NCBI RefSeq assembly: GCF_910592395.1
Contig: NC_088325.1
Span: 2,511,501-2,575,500 of the forward strand
Reading direction: 5' to 3'
Length of the DNA: 64,000 nt
Origin: Lineus longissimus
Lineage: Eukaryota > Nemertea > Pilidiophora > Heteronemertea > Lineidae
The translations under genes and the position numbers were made by a program. Position 1 is the first letter of the stretch. Each line of letters opens with the position of its first letter. Shown here in pieces: positions 47,501 through 59,192 of the stretch. Below the pieces are notes generated by a model. It made no database searches, was not told where the DNA came from, and saw only the letters and a list, made by a program, of their open reading frames with translations.

Positions 47501-50500
47501 TTTATGCTGCTGGCCAAAGGATACAAGGGAATAACGGACACGGGGGAAGATCTAACCCGCTCTTGGGGGTAACCCTCTTCATATAACCACATGGCCTGTT
47601 CATATCAACGAGCATGGAACCCTTCGGCTTTCCCGCTGCGCTGTTATAATTTGAACCATCCATGCTGAAATTTAACAACTCAGATATAAGTAGGTATGTA
47701 TTGATTGAAGAAAGAACTTCGCTTAATATTTTCTTCTCACCCGCAGACTCGCCTAGGATAGACCCAGAGGCCAAATTGAAATATGACGCGGTAGGCAAGA
47801 TGGGCAAGGAGGCATCATTAGAACTGTTCATTGTCGCAAAACCGACTCCGGCCGCAACTGGTTATGTCTGGGAGAAACATGGCAACATCCTGGCGAACTC
47901 CTCTCCAGATTATGAAATACAGTCCGGGCCAACATTCAGCAAGCTGAAAATCAAAAACGTCAAATCCTCCGATTATACGTTTTATACATGTTCTGTGAAA
48001 ACGAGCGCATTTCACACGAAGGTCTTCAAGTTTAGGCTTCTCGGAGCAGGTAAGTGCCATTGCTGGGGCTGGTGGATTCCTCATCAAACTGGGAATGTAT
48101 ATTCTAATGGACACCGCGCGTTAAACGTGAGTCATCGGCTGCACGGGCTGTCTAAGTGGCGCAGTGGTAACATCAGCGACTGTCAGTCCCGGGTTAGATT
48201 CCCGATCGGTACCGGTACGCTCATGTGATAGAGAGTAGTGTGGGGAATCGGACAATGCAAGCAAGTCACTGTCCACTATGGTTGCAACAGCGCTAGCAGA
48301 CGACAATATCAAATTTGAAAACTCAGGCCGATTCAACAGCGAATAATTCCTGTTCTATGGCACTCGATGTGGATTTGCTGGTAGACATTTCTAGATGATA
48401 ACTTACAGACATCTGTCATTAGGTTTATATTGATGTGGCTATCTTGAATAAGTAGAAAAGCAGTATTTTTGTAGACCTATGCTCAATTCAGGGTACAAAA
48501 TGCGCTTATTTCTCCCATATCGGCCTAAGTTATGACTGTTATACAAAATGCGCTTATTTCTCCCATATCTGCCTAAGTTATGACTGTTATACAAAATGCG
48601 CTTATTTCTCCCATATCTGCCTAAGTTATGACTGTTATACAAAATGCGCTTATTTCTCCCATATCTGCCTAAGTTATGTCATGATCGGTGTTTACCTCGT
48701 CTGCTTGGATGATTTTCAGTAAAACATCCATGACATAAATTATGTTACATTTTAGGGCCACCATCTGCGCCAAGACACCTCAAAGTAGTCAACTCATCTG
48801 CTGTAGCTGCGACTCTTGAATGGATATCAGGATTCAATGGTGGATCAGAGCAGAGATTTTACATCCAATACAAGAAGTCTGCAGAGAAGTGGCCGACCTC
48901 GGAGGGTCCTGAAGGAGGAATAACTGACCCAGGCCTCAATAAATTGGTGTCTTATGGACTTATGGATCTTGAGTCTAATGCCGTGTATGTGTTTCGGGTG
49001 CGCAGCAAGAATTCCAACTCTGGGCCACACACGAGCAAGTTCAGCAACAATGCGTTTGGAAAAACACCAGGTATGTGGGACCAGATTCATTCTGGTGGAA
49101 CAACCATTTTTAGACCTTCATAGGGACCCCCTTCGGCAATTATAATACACAACTGAGCTGCGCGTGCAGTGATTGGGGAATGCCTCTTCTTTCTGGGGTT
49201 TCTGTGAACGGTTACTCCCGACACATCTGCGCTCCCAATCTTTCAACAGGTGTATAGTTTTCAATGTCAAGTGATAAAGTGTCAGGGAATGAAGGAATCT
49301 CTTAGGTATTGAAGGTCATGTATCTTTATATAACTATACATGTATCTTAATTTGTCATTATATAAAGGTGGCATTTTTTGTAATCAATACTTTTTATTGT
49401 AATCTTAATTTGAAGCATTTTGCACATATAAGTTTTAGTAACAGTAATAAGGTGGGATCGTGAAATAATGTTTTTACCGGACAAATAGTTTTGACTATTC
49501 GATGGATTGACGTGCAATATTTATTTTATCATGCGTGGGATGTTTAATTGTTGACAGAGGGTTAGGCAGAGAGTTTTGTTTATGTTGCATAGGGGGTATT
49601 TAAAATTGCTACACCGGCTTATGAATTAAGATACCCTGGGCCTCTGAGGTAGGAGTTTTACGCGGGTTTAATAAGTCAGCAATTTAATTTCTCCATTATA
49701 GCAGAGCTCCACATGAGTGCCGATTCCAATAGAGCCGTATTCTGCTTAAAACACTGCCGTACTCTCATTATTTGCATGGTCATTGTCGAGGTCATTTTAC
49801 CGAATATCATTGTTTATTTATTTTGCAGAGAAGCCCCAAACGTCACTCCTAGGTGTGTCCCGAAAAGGCAACAAAGTAACCGTGCGCTGGAAACAAGTGA
49901 CCGGAATATATACAGCACTCAAGATCAAATACTGCCTGACCGGCACGAAAGACTGCATGGATTACGCCGTGCTTAAATCAGAAGATGTCAACATGGCAAC
50001 ATTTTTCGTTGATGCCTTTACATATTATTATTATATGATTGTCCAAGATGGCGGCGATGTTGTATACAGGAGTACGGACATCAATGACGAATATCCTGAC
50101 GAGAGTAATTCGCCAGTTGTTGCTGACAAGACAAACATTGGTGAGTCTGGTTTGGTAAATTTTTATATGGATATTTGTATCGACGGTTCAGTAGATAAAA
50201 GCACGATAGAACATAACGTATGTTTAATCGCAACTTTGGTCCGATTTGTCTTGATGGTGTGTTCATTCACCAGGATACCCCATGCCGTATGGCTGATGAA
50301 AAGTCAAAGTCTTATTTAATGATGATACATTCAAATTTTGTGACCATTGTTTTCTTTACAGTTGTTGCTGGTGTTGTTGGCGGTCTGGTTGGCGCAGTCA
50401 TTGTAGCGATAGCAGGCGTCATGGTGGCAGCTGTTCTATGGTACGCCTCGACATCGTCGGGTACATACAGAGACCTGTGGGTAAAACGGCAGCGCCTACT

Positions 50501-51845
50501 TATACGCTAACTCACACACTCAAGAAAGTCGTTGTAAGAATGGCTCCCAACAGAACTGCGACGTGCAAGTGTATGAAGGGTTTAACCTTACGGAACATGC
50601 CAAATGGCCTTCACAATATACATAAAGACGCATTTCGTAACAGATCTTGGGTGGGGCTTGCTGATTTAGTTCGTTACCAGTGATACCATCTGGCGTTTTC
50701 AAAAGCTAACTATAAATTGCCGGGCTAGGGTATTTTTGGGCTAGTTTTTCAATGCCTATGATTTTACTTTAAAACAATTTATTTTTTATTTTTTTAGGAA
50801 ACGTGGGCTTGTGCGATGGGGGAAGAGGCAGGATCAGAGACCTGCAAATGACACTGTGGATTTCGAGGAATCGAGAGTTACACCCAGGAATGATTCCGCA
50901 CAAACTTTCGCTGACATTGGGGGTGACAACGTGATTAAAACATTTCACCATGAACGCGCGGCCGGCCATAAAACCGCTCTGCCCATTGTAACGGAGCGCC
51001 ACATGCCAGCGCACGGACTTCCTGGGAATCAATCCGCGTCCTCAGATGATGACCTGAATGAATATGAAATCATTTGTTCAACGTCAAGACAGCAGGCCGG
51101 AATTGCTGGTCAGAATCCAATGGGCAAGCTACGACAGCCTCGCTGGAGAACGGCTGAGAGCGGTCTGGATGCCACACGTCAGAAGCATGTTCCTGCTCGC
51201 TTGGGCAGAAGTAGAAAACGAGTGGATACTTCCTCCAACAAAGTAGTGCGGAGACAGGAACCAGAAGGCACAAACAACGGACATACACAGAGAAAGCCCT
51301 GTCAAAGCCCGACTGAGGGCGGTTCAAGACAAGTCGACGGAACCAAAACGTTGAGTCCGAGTAGCTCAATTGACGATGTGGCCTATGATCAAGAGTCGCC
51401 ATGTGCACATCCAGATCTTGAAGAGACAGAATACGATGAAGATGATATCTACATCAGTGAGCTGAGTCGAGTTCGAATGTCCTCAATCGAAGACGAGGCT
51501 GCCTACTACAGCGTAAATGGTTCTACGACTTGCCAGCAAGGTGATACAGGTCAAAACCCTGTTCCTGTTTCCCAGGCGGATCGGGAGTATGCTGTCCCTT
51601 CCGAAATAAAACAGAGAGGACCGGAGTCAGAATACACCTACATTCAAAGCGACTTACCAATCCTCACACAGGGACTGCCAATCCAATGCATGGCCAAGGC
51701 CGGATCAAGAGAATTCAATGGAAAAAACAAGTCGTCTCCTAGTCGATCGAGTGACGTTGTGACTCACGGTCAAGAGCCGCCATATGCAAATCTGGATCAA
51801 GTAGAGAGAGTAAAGGATGGAGAGTATTTGGACTTTCACATCTGA
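44523..51845 (+). CDS. Gene F: V-Ig-Ig-FN3-FN3 receptor with long tyrosine tail
   Basis: Eight exons: 44523-44568 signal peptide; 45900-46223 V-type Ig; 46678-46972 I-set Ig; 47747-48049 atypical Ig; 48756-49070 FN3; 49829-50140 FN3-like; 50362-50440 TM; 50798-51845 cytoplasmic tail. All introns GT..AG; all extracellular exons phase 1-1. About 906 residues if the single extra base in the I-set exon is discounted; as sequenced that exon stops at TGA 46893-46895. Type I membrane receptor by architecture. The tail has at least eight tyrosines in signalling-type contexts. It is the reference for gene A and gene E. Alternatives: a functional gene with a sequencing or allelic error, or a recent pseudogene. 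Confidence 0.7.
45900..46223 (+). CDS. Gene F exon 2: V-type Ig
   Basis: After TTCATTGCAG; ends at GTAAGT. Cys in TLSC, Trp in VILWKG, DRGEWGC at the end. Extra cysteines in NNC and NRC, as in gene A. Several segments match the gene A V domain (ITITSAFNNSHPRIGETITL versus MVVTNTLSNSRPRLGETI). Confidence 0.75.
46678..46972 (+). CDS. Gene F exon 3: I-set Ig, one-base frameshift
   Basis: After TTTTCTCCAG; donor GTAAGC. First part reads VNENELVRFECATSGG with Cys and QWLWKKRG with Trp; the closing part PYDRSGTYTCKAWNLGG is in the +1 frame. The exon is 295 bases where a phase-1-1 exon needs a multiple of three. The shift lies in GTTCGCGCGCATA, a CG run, so one extra C is the simplest explanation. 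Confidence 0.65.
47747..48049 (+). CDS. Gene F exon 4: atypical Ig lacking the first Cys
   Basis: After CACCCGCAG; donor GTAAGT. The B-strand position reads SLELFIVAKPTP, with no Cys where the family normally has one, while the F-strand Cys (SDYTFYTCSV) and the Trp (GYVWEKHG) are present. Gene E shares the same absence (FELFIIANPTP), so it is a family trait, leaving one unpaired Cys. Confidence 0.7.
48147..48215 (+). mobile_element. tRNA-derived SINE or tRNA pseudogene
   Basis: Inside intron 4 of gene F. A-box-like AGTGGCGCAGTGG (48155-48167) and B-box-like GGTTAGATTCC (48192-48202) with normal spacing for a tRNA-type pol III promoter. The flanks do not fold into a complete cloverleaf, so a SINE head is more likely than a tRNA gene. 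Confidence 0.6.
48495..48678 (+). repeat. 48-bp tandem repeat, 3.8 copies
   Basis: Unit begins ACAAAATGCGCTTATTTCTC; starts at 48495, 48543, 48591 and 48639, nearly identical. Intronic in gene F, between the Ig and FN3 exons. Confidence 0.95.
48756..49070 (+). CDS. Gene F exon 5: fibronectin III
   Basis: After ACATTTTAG; donor GTATGT. Typical FN3 landmarks: PPSAPRHLKVVN at the start, LEWISGFNGG with the B-strand Trp, FYIQYKK, then YVFRVRSKNSNSGP with the F-strand Tyr. Confidence 0.8.
49829..50140 (+). CDS. Gene F exon 6: FN3-like module
   Basis: After TTTTGCAG; donor GTGAGT. VTVRWKQVTGIY has the FN3 Trp, LKIKYCLTG the C strand and YYYYMIVQDGG the F strand. Two cysteines (YC, DC) could pair. 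Weaker FN3 than exon 5. Confidence 0.65.
50362..50440 (+). CDS. Gene F exon 7: transmembrane
   Basis: Phase 1 in, phase 2 out. VAGVVGGLVGAVIVAIAGVM then VAAVLW, completed by the basic KRG of the next exon. Gly-rich helix like that of gene A. Confidence 0.8.
50798..51845 (+). CDS. Gene F exon 8: tyrosine-rich cytoplasmic tail
   Basis: Single exon of 349 codons with stop TGA. Tyr contexts: NEYEII, VAYDQE, TEYDEDDIYISEL, AAYYSV, REYAVP, SEYTYIQ (fits ITIM S-x-Y-x-x-I), PPYANL (Y-x-N, Grb2-type, and YxxL) and GEYLDF. Low-complexity, polar and acidic between motifs, as in disordered signalling tails. Known SH2 partners of such motifs are SHP phosphatases and Grb2; involvement here is inferred. 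Confidence 0.75.
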
Positions 51846-52883
51846 GTCCGGAACGATTGAGCATGAGACCGAATGAACTCTAAACATGGCAGCACTTGAT
51901 CGCGGTTGTGATTGTGGTGACAGAGCCGACGTACAGGTGGCGTCCTCGTATAGTCTATATATAATATGGTGATTTGGCATTTTGGCCAACGTATTATTGT
52001 GTATATAATGTACAGCATTCTCTGTACATAACTTTCGTTGTTTGCGTCAGCACATTTGACTCGCGATTTCCGGCATGACAGCGACTGTCGTCATTGCTTA
52101 CCACGTTCTAATTTGGCTTCGCCATCTTTTCATTGTCAGTGTGCATCGGTTTCACCGCATGTTATCGCGTGTTTACTTCATATTCCCTTTTTGAAGCGCT
52201 TGTGATAAATTCTTGTTGACATGGCACGGCAAGTCAGCCATTATCACGTGATCGTGTTGTGTCCCATTTACGCGGTTGCTAAGAATATCCATGCGCGTTG
52301 ACTTAGATCGTCAATTTATAATAATTCGGTCGATAACCGTGGTTGTGCGTTTAACTGCGATTCCAGTCACTTTTATTTATTCCGTGTGACTGATATTTAA
52401 TCTGGTTTCTATGCAATAAGTTGTCCTTATTAGTTTTTGGGACCTCGTAAGCCTGTCCGTCTGCAACCGTAGTTGCTAGGGGGCGTTTCTTCTTTTGTTG
52501 AACACATGGATTTCGTGGGCTTGACAAATTGCGACGCTGGATTGGGTTTGGCGTAGCGATATCTTGTGTGGTGCGAAATATAAAACCTGAAACTCACAAC
52601 GCTTCGGGGCGACTCTCAAAAATAATCCGAAGCAAGAACATCTGCCGAATTCTATTTCTTTCATTCATCTTCGCCATTTTAATCCGAAAACGCAAGTAAA
52701 GGTATCTCCATCGAGCGGCAAGGTAAGCCGGAATTACCAGTTTTACCTTTAATGCATGTTTTAATTGTGTTCTGTAAGTATATTAACCCGGATCCAATGC
52801 ACCGGTCCCAGACCATAGCTGGGAGTCAACGCTTGGATTCCGACGCTGTATTGCATGTAAATATTTAACATTGATGGCTTAAG
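51846..52883. other. 3' flank of gene F
   Basis: Probably 3' UTR and intergenic DNA. Its first ~120 bases (GAGTCCGGAACGATTGA; CATGGCAG then GGTTGTGAT...GACGTACAGGTGGCG) match the sequence after the tail remnants at 15940-16055 and 27270-27380, showing that the 3' flank was part of the ancestral receptor gene. No polyadenylation signal could be assigned. Confidence 0.55.
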
Positions 52884-53052
52884 GAATTGAACCCGAGGCG
52901 GAGGACCTTGGTTGAGTTACCAAGACACTCGAGGGTGGAGCTAAAATACAGTCCAAACCCGAGCCGATAGGCGAGGGTTTGGACGAAATTTTAGCTCCAC
53001 CCGAGAGTGTCTTGGTAACTCAACCAAGGTCCGAAGCCGAGGGTTCAATTTC
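52884..53052. mobile_element. Inverted-repeat (fold-back) element
   Basis: Arms GACCTTGGTTGAGTTACCAA...TCTCGG.TGGAGCTAAAAT facing each other around a loop that itself pairs (GTCCAAACCCGAG / GAGGGTTTGGAC). Begins GAATTGAACCC and ends GGGTTCAATTTC. No ORF. Confidence 0.7.
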
Positions 53053-53701
53053 TATTCTAAAATACCACAAACTTAAAAAGATAGGCCACGAAAATAACTT
53101 GAATATGTGCGAATTTGGCAAATTCTATCCATCGCCGGCCCGGAGCGCCGGTAGCGCCGTTGTTTACATTATGTTACGGCAACGTTACAGAAAATGAGAC
53201 ATGTACAATTTGTACAGCGCGCATAGGAAGTCCGCATCGGCTCGCTCAAGTGATGCTAAAATCCGCGCAAATGGGCTGTTTGGAGCGTTTTTCTCGGCAA
53301 ATATGTGTAGTGCTCATTAAAAAACTTAGGGTGGTTGATGCTTCCTTGGCTGATTTGTGTTTGAAGCAGTGTTTTGAGAGCCTCAAACTTCTGAAGTGAG
53401 CTGAAATTCCATTGGGATGACGTGTGCATGGTTTCCACATTTTAGTGCAACCCGAGGGAACTTTGGTAGAGCATCTTGGTTGCGTGTCCAAAACACTCCA
53501 CTCTCAGAACGAGGCTTAAGCATTTTCCATTTAAAAGTTGACTTTACGGTACCAAGGTATTTTAGAATAGTATATATAAACTGATATCCGAACAATATGC
53601 GTTGTTTCTCTATTGTTTCTCTTAAGTCGGCCGCATTGCAACGGTAATGGCGCAACAATATTAATGCCATTTTCGTATTATGAAATTCATGTATATGCAC
53701 G

Positions 53702-53860
53702 TCTGGATCCAGAAGTATTAAGGTAGCAGGAAGGGTTGGGCGTTTGTGGTTTCTGAGTCTGAGGGGGTTGGTGTCTGTTGACTGTGCTTTAAGAGAGACT
53801 AGGCATGGCGCCAGTCTCTCTTAAAGCACAGTCAACAGGCATTTGGTCTCAGTATTTGGG
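53702..53860. mobile_element. Fold-back repeat family, copy 1
   Basis: Lead-in GTCCAGAAGTATTAAGGTAG, then perfect 26-bp arms at 53775-53800 and 53813-53838 (CTGTTGACTGTGCTTTAAGA...) around GGCATGGCGCC. A half copy is at 54153-54213 and a full copy at 56850-57020. Confidence 0.75.
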
Positions 53861-54743
53861 TTTTGATTGCCATGACTGTACCCCTGTAAAAGTCAGAGGA
53901 GGAGAAGTTTGGAATGATGAAAGCATTGAAGAAGAAGAAATGTTATTATTGAGGAAAGCAAGATTTATTATGAGACTAGAAGGCAGTGTCCTGATTTGAT
54001 TATTTTGAAAATGGCGGTCTGAACACATTAAAAGGTGGAACATGGCATTTTATCGACTTTGAAGTGTTCCGCAGTTAAAGGGAGACTATAGGCAGCAGCT
54101 AGGTAGGCAAGATAAAGTCATACAAATTTGCCAATAGGGGTCAGTCATATCTCTAGGCATGGCGCCAGTCTCTCTTAAAGCACAGTCAACAGGCATTTGG
54201 TCTTAGTATTTGGGTAAGTACAGAATCAAGGCAGCTCAGAGAGCAATGATTGAACGATGCTGTGGACAAGTCCAAGGATACTGCATCAGTCACGACCAAC
54301 TTCTCATCAGAAAGCGTCACCACCAGCATATTCAATGTTCAGTTCCAACCTGTACCAGTCCAATGCACGCCTGTCATGGTCAGCAGTGGTCAGCTTAGCG
54401 CGATATGGAACATTCTTCCGAAACTCAAGCGAGGGAAGTCTGCTCATTAGCCTATCTCGCGCACTGCTCCTTCTTGTCAAACATCGTAGTGAAATCGTGG
54501 TACAGTGGGGCGTCCTCGAGGATTGCAGCTGGTCGGACAGACGTGAGGTGGAATGTGGGCGGCTGCACTTCTTCGTTGATGTGCGATGGCAGATAGCACA
54601 GTTGTTGCGTTGCATGACAGCTGAAAGTGAATGTGATATCATATAACTGAGGCGTTTGCAATGAGACTATAGGTGAAGTAGAAGCAAGGAGTGAAATGGG
54701 CCATCTTCCAGAGACTAATATACAGAGTAAGGGCACTGGGTGT

Positions 54744-55525
54744 TGTTAGATTCAGCATTGAATGTATTCCTCATACAAGCGTGAATAGTGTGGACATACA
54801 GTGAGAGGTGAGAGACCCCTATTGACTACTTCTTGTAATTTTATCTTGGATATTATATTAGTATTGAACTTCTAGCCATGGAATATGAAGAAATTGAAGT
54901 TGTAGGCATGGAATATGAAAAATTATTCAACGGTGAAAGACATTATTCCATGAGGCTTTGCCGTGATCGCAAAGGACGCGACGCGATTGGTTCACATGCT
55001 AATGAGGTATGAATGATAATGATAATTACCTCTATAATGCTACTTGGATAGCGACTGTGTCGTTGATTGCAACAGTGGTCTATGTCAATGTGTGCCTGTA
55101 ATGTCAATGAAGTATGATGAGGTGATGACGATAGTGCAATTATTAAATATTGGCAAGAGATCATACTACAACATAGGTCTTGTTTTTGACAGATGACTGT
55201 GCGACATTCCCATTGGGTCTTGTTAGAGTCAGCGCTGCATGTATTCCTTGTACAAGCTTGAATAGTTGTGACGGACTTTGAGAGGTGAGAGACCCCTATC
55301 GGCTACTTCGGCTAACTTTATCTTGCCTTCCTAGCTGCTAGCAATAGTGCCCCTTTATCAAGACTGAAACCCACTGTGCGGGGCTAAGAAATTACCTTTA
55401 TAATCCTAGTTGGATAACCACTGTGTAGATGATTTGAAGAGTGCTCTGTGGATGTGTGCCTGTAATGTCAATGAAAGTATGATGAGGTGATGACGATAGT
55501 GGAATGACGAAATATTGGAAAGAGA
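54744..55525 (+). repeat. Tandem duplication, about 0.47 kb unit
   Basis: 54744-55150 and 55216-55525 share GAGGTGAGAGACCCCTAT, TGTGTGCCTGTAATGTCAAT and TATGATGAGGTGATGACGAT in the same order, with moderate divergence. Confidence 0.7.
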
Positions 55526-56345
55526 TCTATTCCTAGAAGAACATATGTCCTGTTTTGACTAGGTGGCGCATTTTAGAATCAGCAGTGAGCACTGTGTGTA
55601 ACATGGTGGAGGCAGCGGAGATAATAACTGTGTCGAAAGTATTGTTATAGGGCCTTCCCTAGGCCCATGGGGTTAAATTTACAATCCACGATTGAAAAGA
55701 CGTAGTTTGATCGCATTCAACTATAAATCCATTGAACAGTTGTGTTCCTTTAGTCAACCGATGACCTTTTGTTGGGCCATAATCGGGGATTGTAAACTGT
55801 AAATGTATTATGGACTGGGAGACGGGGGAAACACAAGTGAAATAGACCAAAACAAGTGATTTTGGGGCTTTGGTTTAGACGCATGCCCCACATGCGCCAT
55901 GCGGGATTATACGGTTCATGTGAACTTGTTGACATCTACATGATCTAGTGCTGTTATTGGTCATGGTACATGGTAGGCCTAATCATCATGGCTATATGTT
56001 TCAGGAAAAGCTCGGAGTAAAATGAACTGCCGATGAATAATGATGTTGTTCATGTTTACCATGTTTACTAGTACATAGCCATAGGGTATGCACTGGCCAG
56101 TGCACTTTCTGCACGTCGTCATGGTCATGTACGTGATACCTTGCATATTTTGTTTTTTGAATGCGCATGCTTTTTGGGCAAAATCACTTGTACCAACACT
56201 AATGAATAATGTCTTCTTATCCCTATGACTCCATACACAGTGAGGGCATTGTCCCATTCCCATCAAATGGTAACTTATTGTACCGTATTAGGGTGGAAGT
56301 TCGGGAGCAGATACCTACCGTTGCACGCCTGTCATAATCAGTAGT

Positions 56346-57780
56346 GATGAGCTTAGCGCGATATGGAACATTCTTCAGAAACTCAAGCGAGGGAAGTCTG
56401 CTCATTAGCATATCTCGCGCACTGCTCCTTCTTGTCAAACATCGTAGTGAAATCGTAATGGAAAACGTCTGGCTTTGCGCCAGACGTTGAGACTAATAAG
56501 TGAAGAACTAATAGGTAAAGAACTTCTACTTGCGCGAGACTGCTCTGATAAAATTATCATTGCAGAGACTACGGTGACGTACATACATATTTTTTACAAT
56601 CAAAAATGCCCTCAAAAGACGACATGGAATGATTATTTTATTGATATTTCCTACTATATACCTTCCAATTATCACTTTATACAAATAGATCGGCGTTAGG
56701 TCGCATGCTTTTCTTTCCTGGTGACACTATAAAGCAAAATAGTTGCAACCCCGTAAATGCGCTATAAGTCCAATAATAAGTGACGGTGACCCGTTATAAA
56801 TGTTTCGCCAGCTTCGCTTTTTTGCCGCTACGCGGCGCGTTGGGCCCTTGCGTCCAGAAGTATTACGGTAGCAGGAAGGGGTGGGTGTTTGTGGTTTCTG
56901 AGTGTGAGGGGGTATAGTGGTGTCTGTTGACTGTGCTTTAAGAGAGACTAGAGAGACTAGGCATGATGCCAGTCTCTCTTAAAGCACAGTCAACAGACAT
57001 GTGGTTTCAGTATTAGGTCTTTCATTGTAGCAATGCGAAAATGTAAGCAATTTTGGTTAGGCCCGTTTTGTTATCATCTAGTAGCTTCTAGAGTGACTCT
57101 ACCACTCTCTTGATTACAACGGCCGCCTCAACGCCACCAGGCGGGGCCTAATGGTTTTAGGCTATGTAGCTTAGCGCGATATGTACCATTCTGGGAAAAC
57201 TCAATGAGGAAGTATGCTCCTCGAGTCATTAGCATAATCTCATCTTAACTCCAGCTCGAGGTAATCTTGCGCAGTGTTTCTTCGGCCCAGATACATTGTG
57301 GTGGAAAATGTCTAATACAAAGAACGCCTGGCTTGCGCCAGACTAATAAGTGAAGAAGGTCTGGCTGCGCGAGACTACTGTGATAAAAATGACCATTGTA
57401 GAGACTCTGTGACGTAGGCATATACTTTTTACAATTAAAAATGCTCTCAAAAGACGATAAGGAATGATTATTTCTTAACATTTCCTGAACTAAATACCTT
57501 CTAATTATCACTTTACATAAGTTGGCGTTAGGTCGCGTGCTCTTCTTTCCTAGTGAAAATATACAGCAAAATAGTTACAACCCCATAAACGCGCTATAAG
57601 TCAATAATGAGATCACGGTGACCCATTATAAATGTTTCGCCAGCTTCGCTATTTTGCCGCTACGCGGCGCGTTGGGTCCTTGCGTCAAGGCCACGGTGAC
57701 CCGTTATAAATGTTTCGCCAGCTTTGCTATTTTGCCGCTACGCGGCGCGTTGGGTCATTTGTGTCCAGAGGCGACAGTGA
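56346..57780 (+). repeat. Complex repeat cluster
   Basis: 56346-56455 repeats 54392-54500 (AGCTTAGCGCGATATGGAAC, CTCAAGCGAGGGAAGTCTGC). 56465-56850 is repeated in diverged form at 57320-57690 (CTCTCAAAAGACGA-type, ATCACTTTA, GGCGTTAGGTCGC). GTTTCGCCAGCTTCGC and CCGCTACGCGGCGCGTTGGG occur at 56803, 57633 and 57711, the last two as a 78-bp tandem. Confidence 0.7.
56850..57020. mobile_element. Fold-back repeat family, copy 2
   Basis: Same lead-in (GTCCAGAAGTATTACGGTAG) and 26-bp arms at 56924-56949 and 56971-56996, with a short AGAGAGACTAG duplication in the loop. Confidence 0.75.
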
Positions 57781-58169
57781 ACCAAAGAGAGTATACTTTA
57801 GACGTTAGAACAATAGATTCCCCGATAACAATAAACCAGCCCGATCATTTGTGGCTCGTAGTAGAGGAGTCGTTTTTTGAAATACTCTGCTAGTAGTCAC
57901 TGGTTTCGAATCGCAATACTGGGGATTAAATGAGAAATGGGGGTAATAACACTCGTGTACTGCACCATAAAGAAAATTGGTGTCAGAAAATAGTGACGAT
58001 AAAAATGGAAATTACATGTAATTGACCTCATTGCACTCACCAATCTTAGAATAACTATTGGCGTAGAATGAGGACGAAGGAAAACCCTGAAAACCAGGTG
58101 ACAGTAGTGAGTTAATAGCAGAATATATTAGATAGCTGGTGCCCGCGCTTAAGGTTATTTCTGCTCCCA

Positions 58170-59192
58170 TTGAGCCGAGTATATGACGCTCAATCACATT
58201 GTTGCCACCCCGAAAAATCACCTTATCTGTATCCTCCGCCGTTGAGTATTGCAGATCTAGTCTCCTCAGCGGCAGTTGGTGGAGTTAAGTTGTCCTGTAT
58301 ACAAAGATTCTTCAGGTATTGGAATATGCCTCCTCTGGCCTCGGCTGAAGAGCAGCATTCAATCAACGAGTGGGTAATGGTTTCTTCCTCCCCGGTCTTG
58401 CAAAGCTGGCATAGAGGACTCTCTCCTCTTTGAGTTTCCTATGACGCAGTTTGTAGGTTATGTCTTCGAACAAGTAGTCTGGTTTTGCTGCAGCGGCTCG
58501 GACTTGGATTGTTTTACCCGCGCAGCATGTCCACAGAGGATGTGGTTCCAGGGAGAGGTGGCCGAAGTCAAGCCAGTTTAGTGATCGGTGGGCTAAAGCT
58601 TAGGTTAATAAGCTTCTTCACAACTTCTTCACAAGACTCCTTCACAACTGACTTCCATGCGAGGCTGATTGAGTTGGGAAGATATGTCTGTGCCGTAGGA
58701 GATTGCGATTTCCTGAGCCTGCAGGAACCAACTTCCATTCGTCCCCTGCAGGGCCAGTTGTCTGACTGCGAGGCATCGACGGGGATGGTCGGTTGCCAAT
58801 CGGGCTACGGCCCCAAAAAGGGAGTGGATCCTCATACGCAGTATACCCTCAATTGGAATCGACCCCTGGAGTAGGTAGACTGCCTCATTGGCTGTACTTT
58901 CAGGCAGGCTTTGAATCTGTCGTAGAATCTTACGATAGCATTTTTCGATCTTCTGAATTTGGGCTTTGTTGAGGACGCAGGTTTCCAGACCATATAGTAG
59001 GCGAGGTACAACGTAGGCTTGGATGATCCTAATCGCGGTGGCTGGGTCCAGGCCATCATGTCCATGCAACCTGACTCCGAATAGTGCGCATGCAGCAGCA
59101 CTAGCGCTCGACAGGTGGCGCTCGATGTTAGGAGCAGACAGTCCTCTGACCCACTCAAATCCCAGATGGATGAAGGAGTTGACTTTGGTCAT
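58170..59192 (-). mobile_element. Decayed LINE reverse transcriptase, 3' part
   Basis: The minus frame 59192-58629 encodes 187 residues typical of the region after the RT catalytic core in non-LTR elements (AIRIIQAYVVPRLLYGLETC, then QIQKIEKCYRKILRQIQSLP). Further on, near 58420-58345, SPLCQLCKTGEEETITHSLIEC has the C-x2-C-x9-H-x4-C zinc motif found at the C-terminus of many LINE ORF2 proteins, in another frame. The catalytic FADD region is absent, so it is a 5'-truncated, frameshifted copy. Confidence 0.8.

Noticed and set aside
57618-57893. 91-codon frame with an internal repeat (RYKCFASFAILPLRGALG)
   Set aside because: Produced by the 78-bp tandem repeat; the same sequence also occurs at 56.8 kb without the frame.
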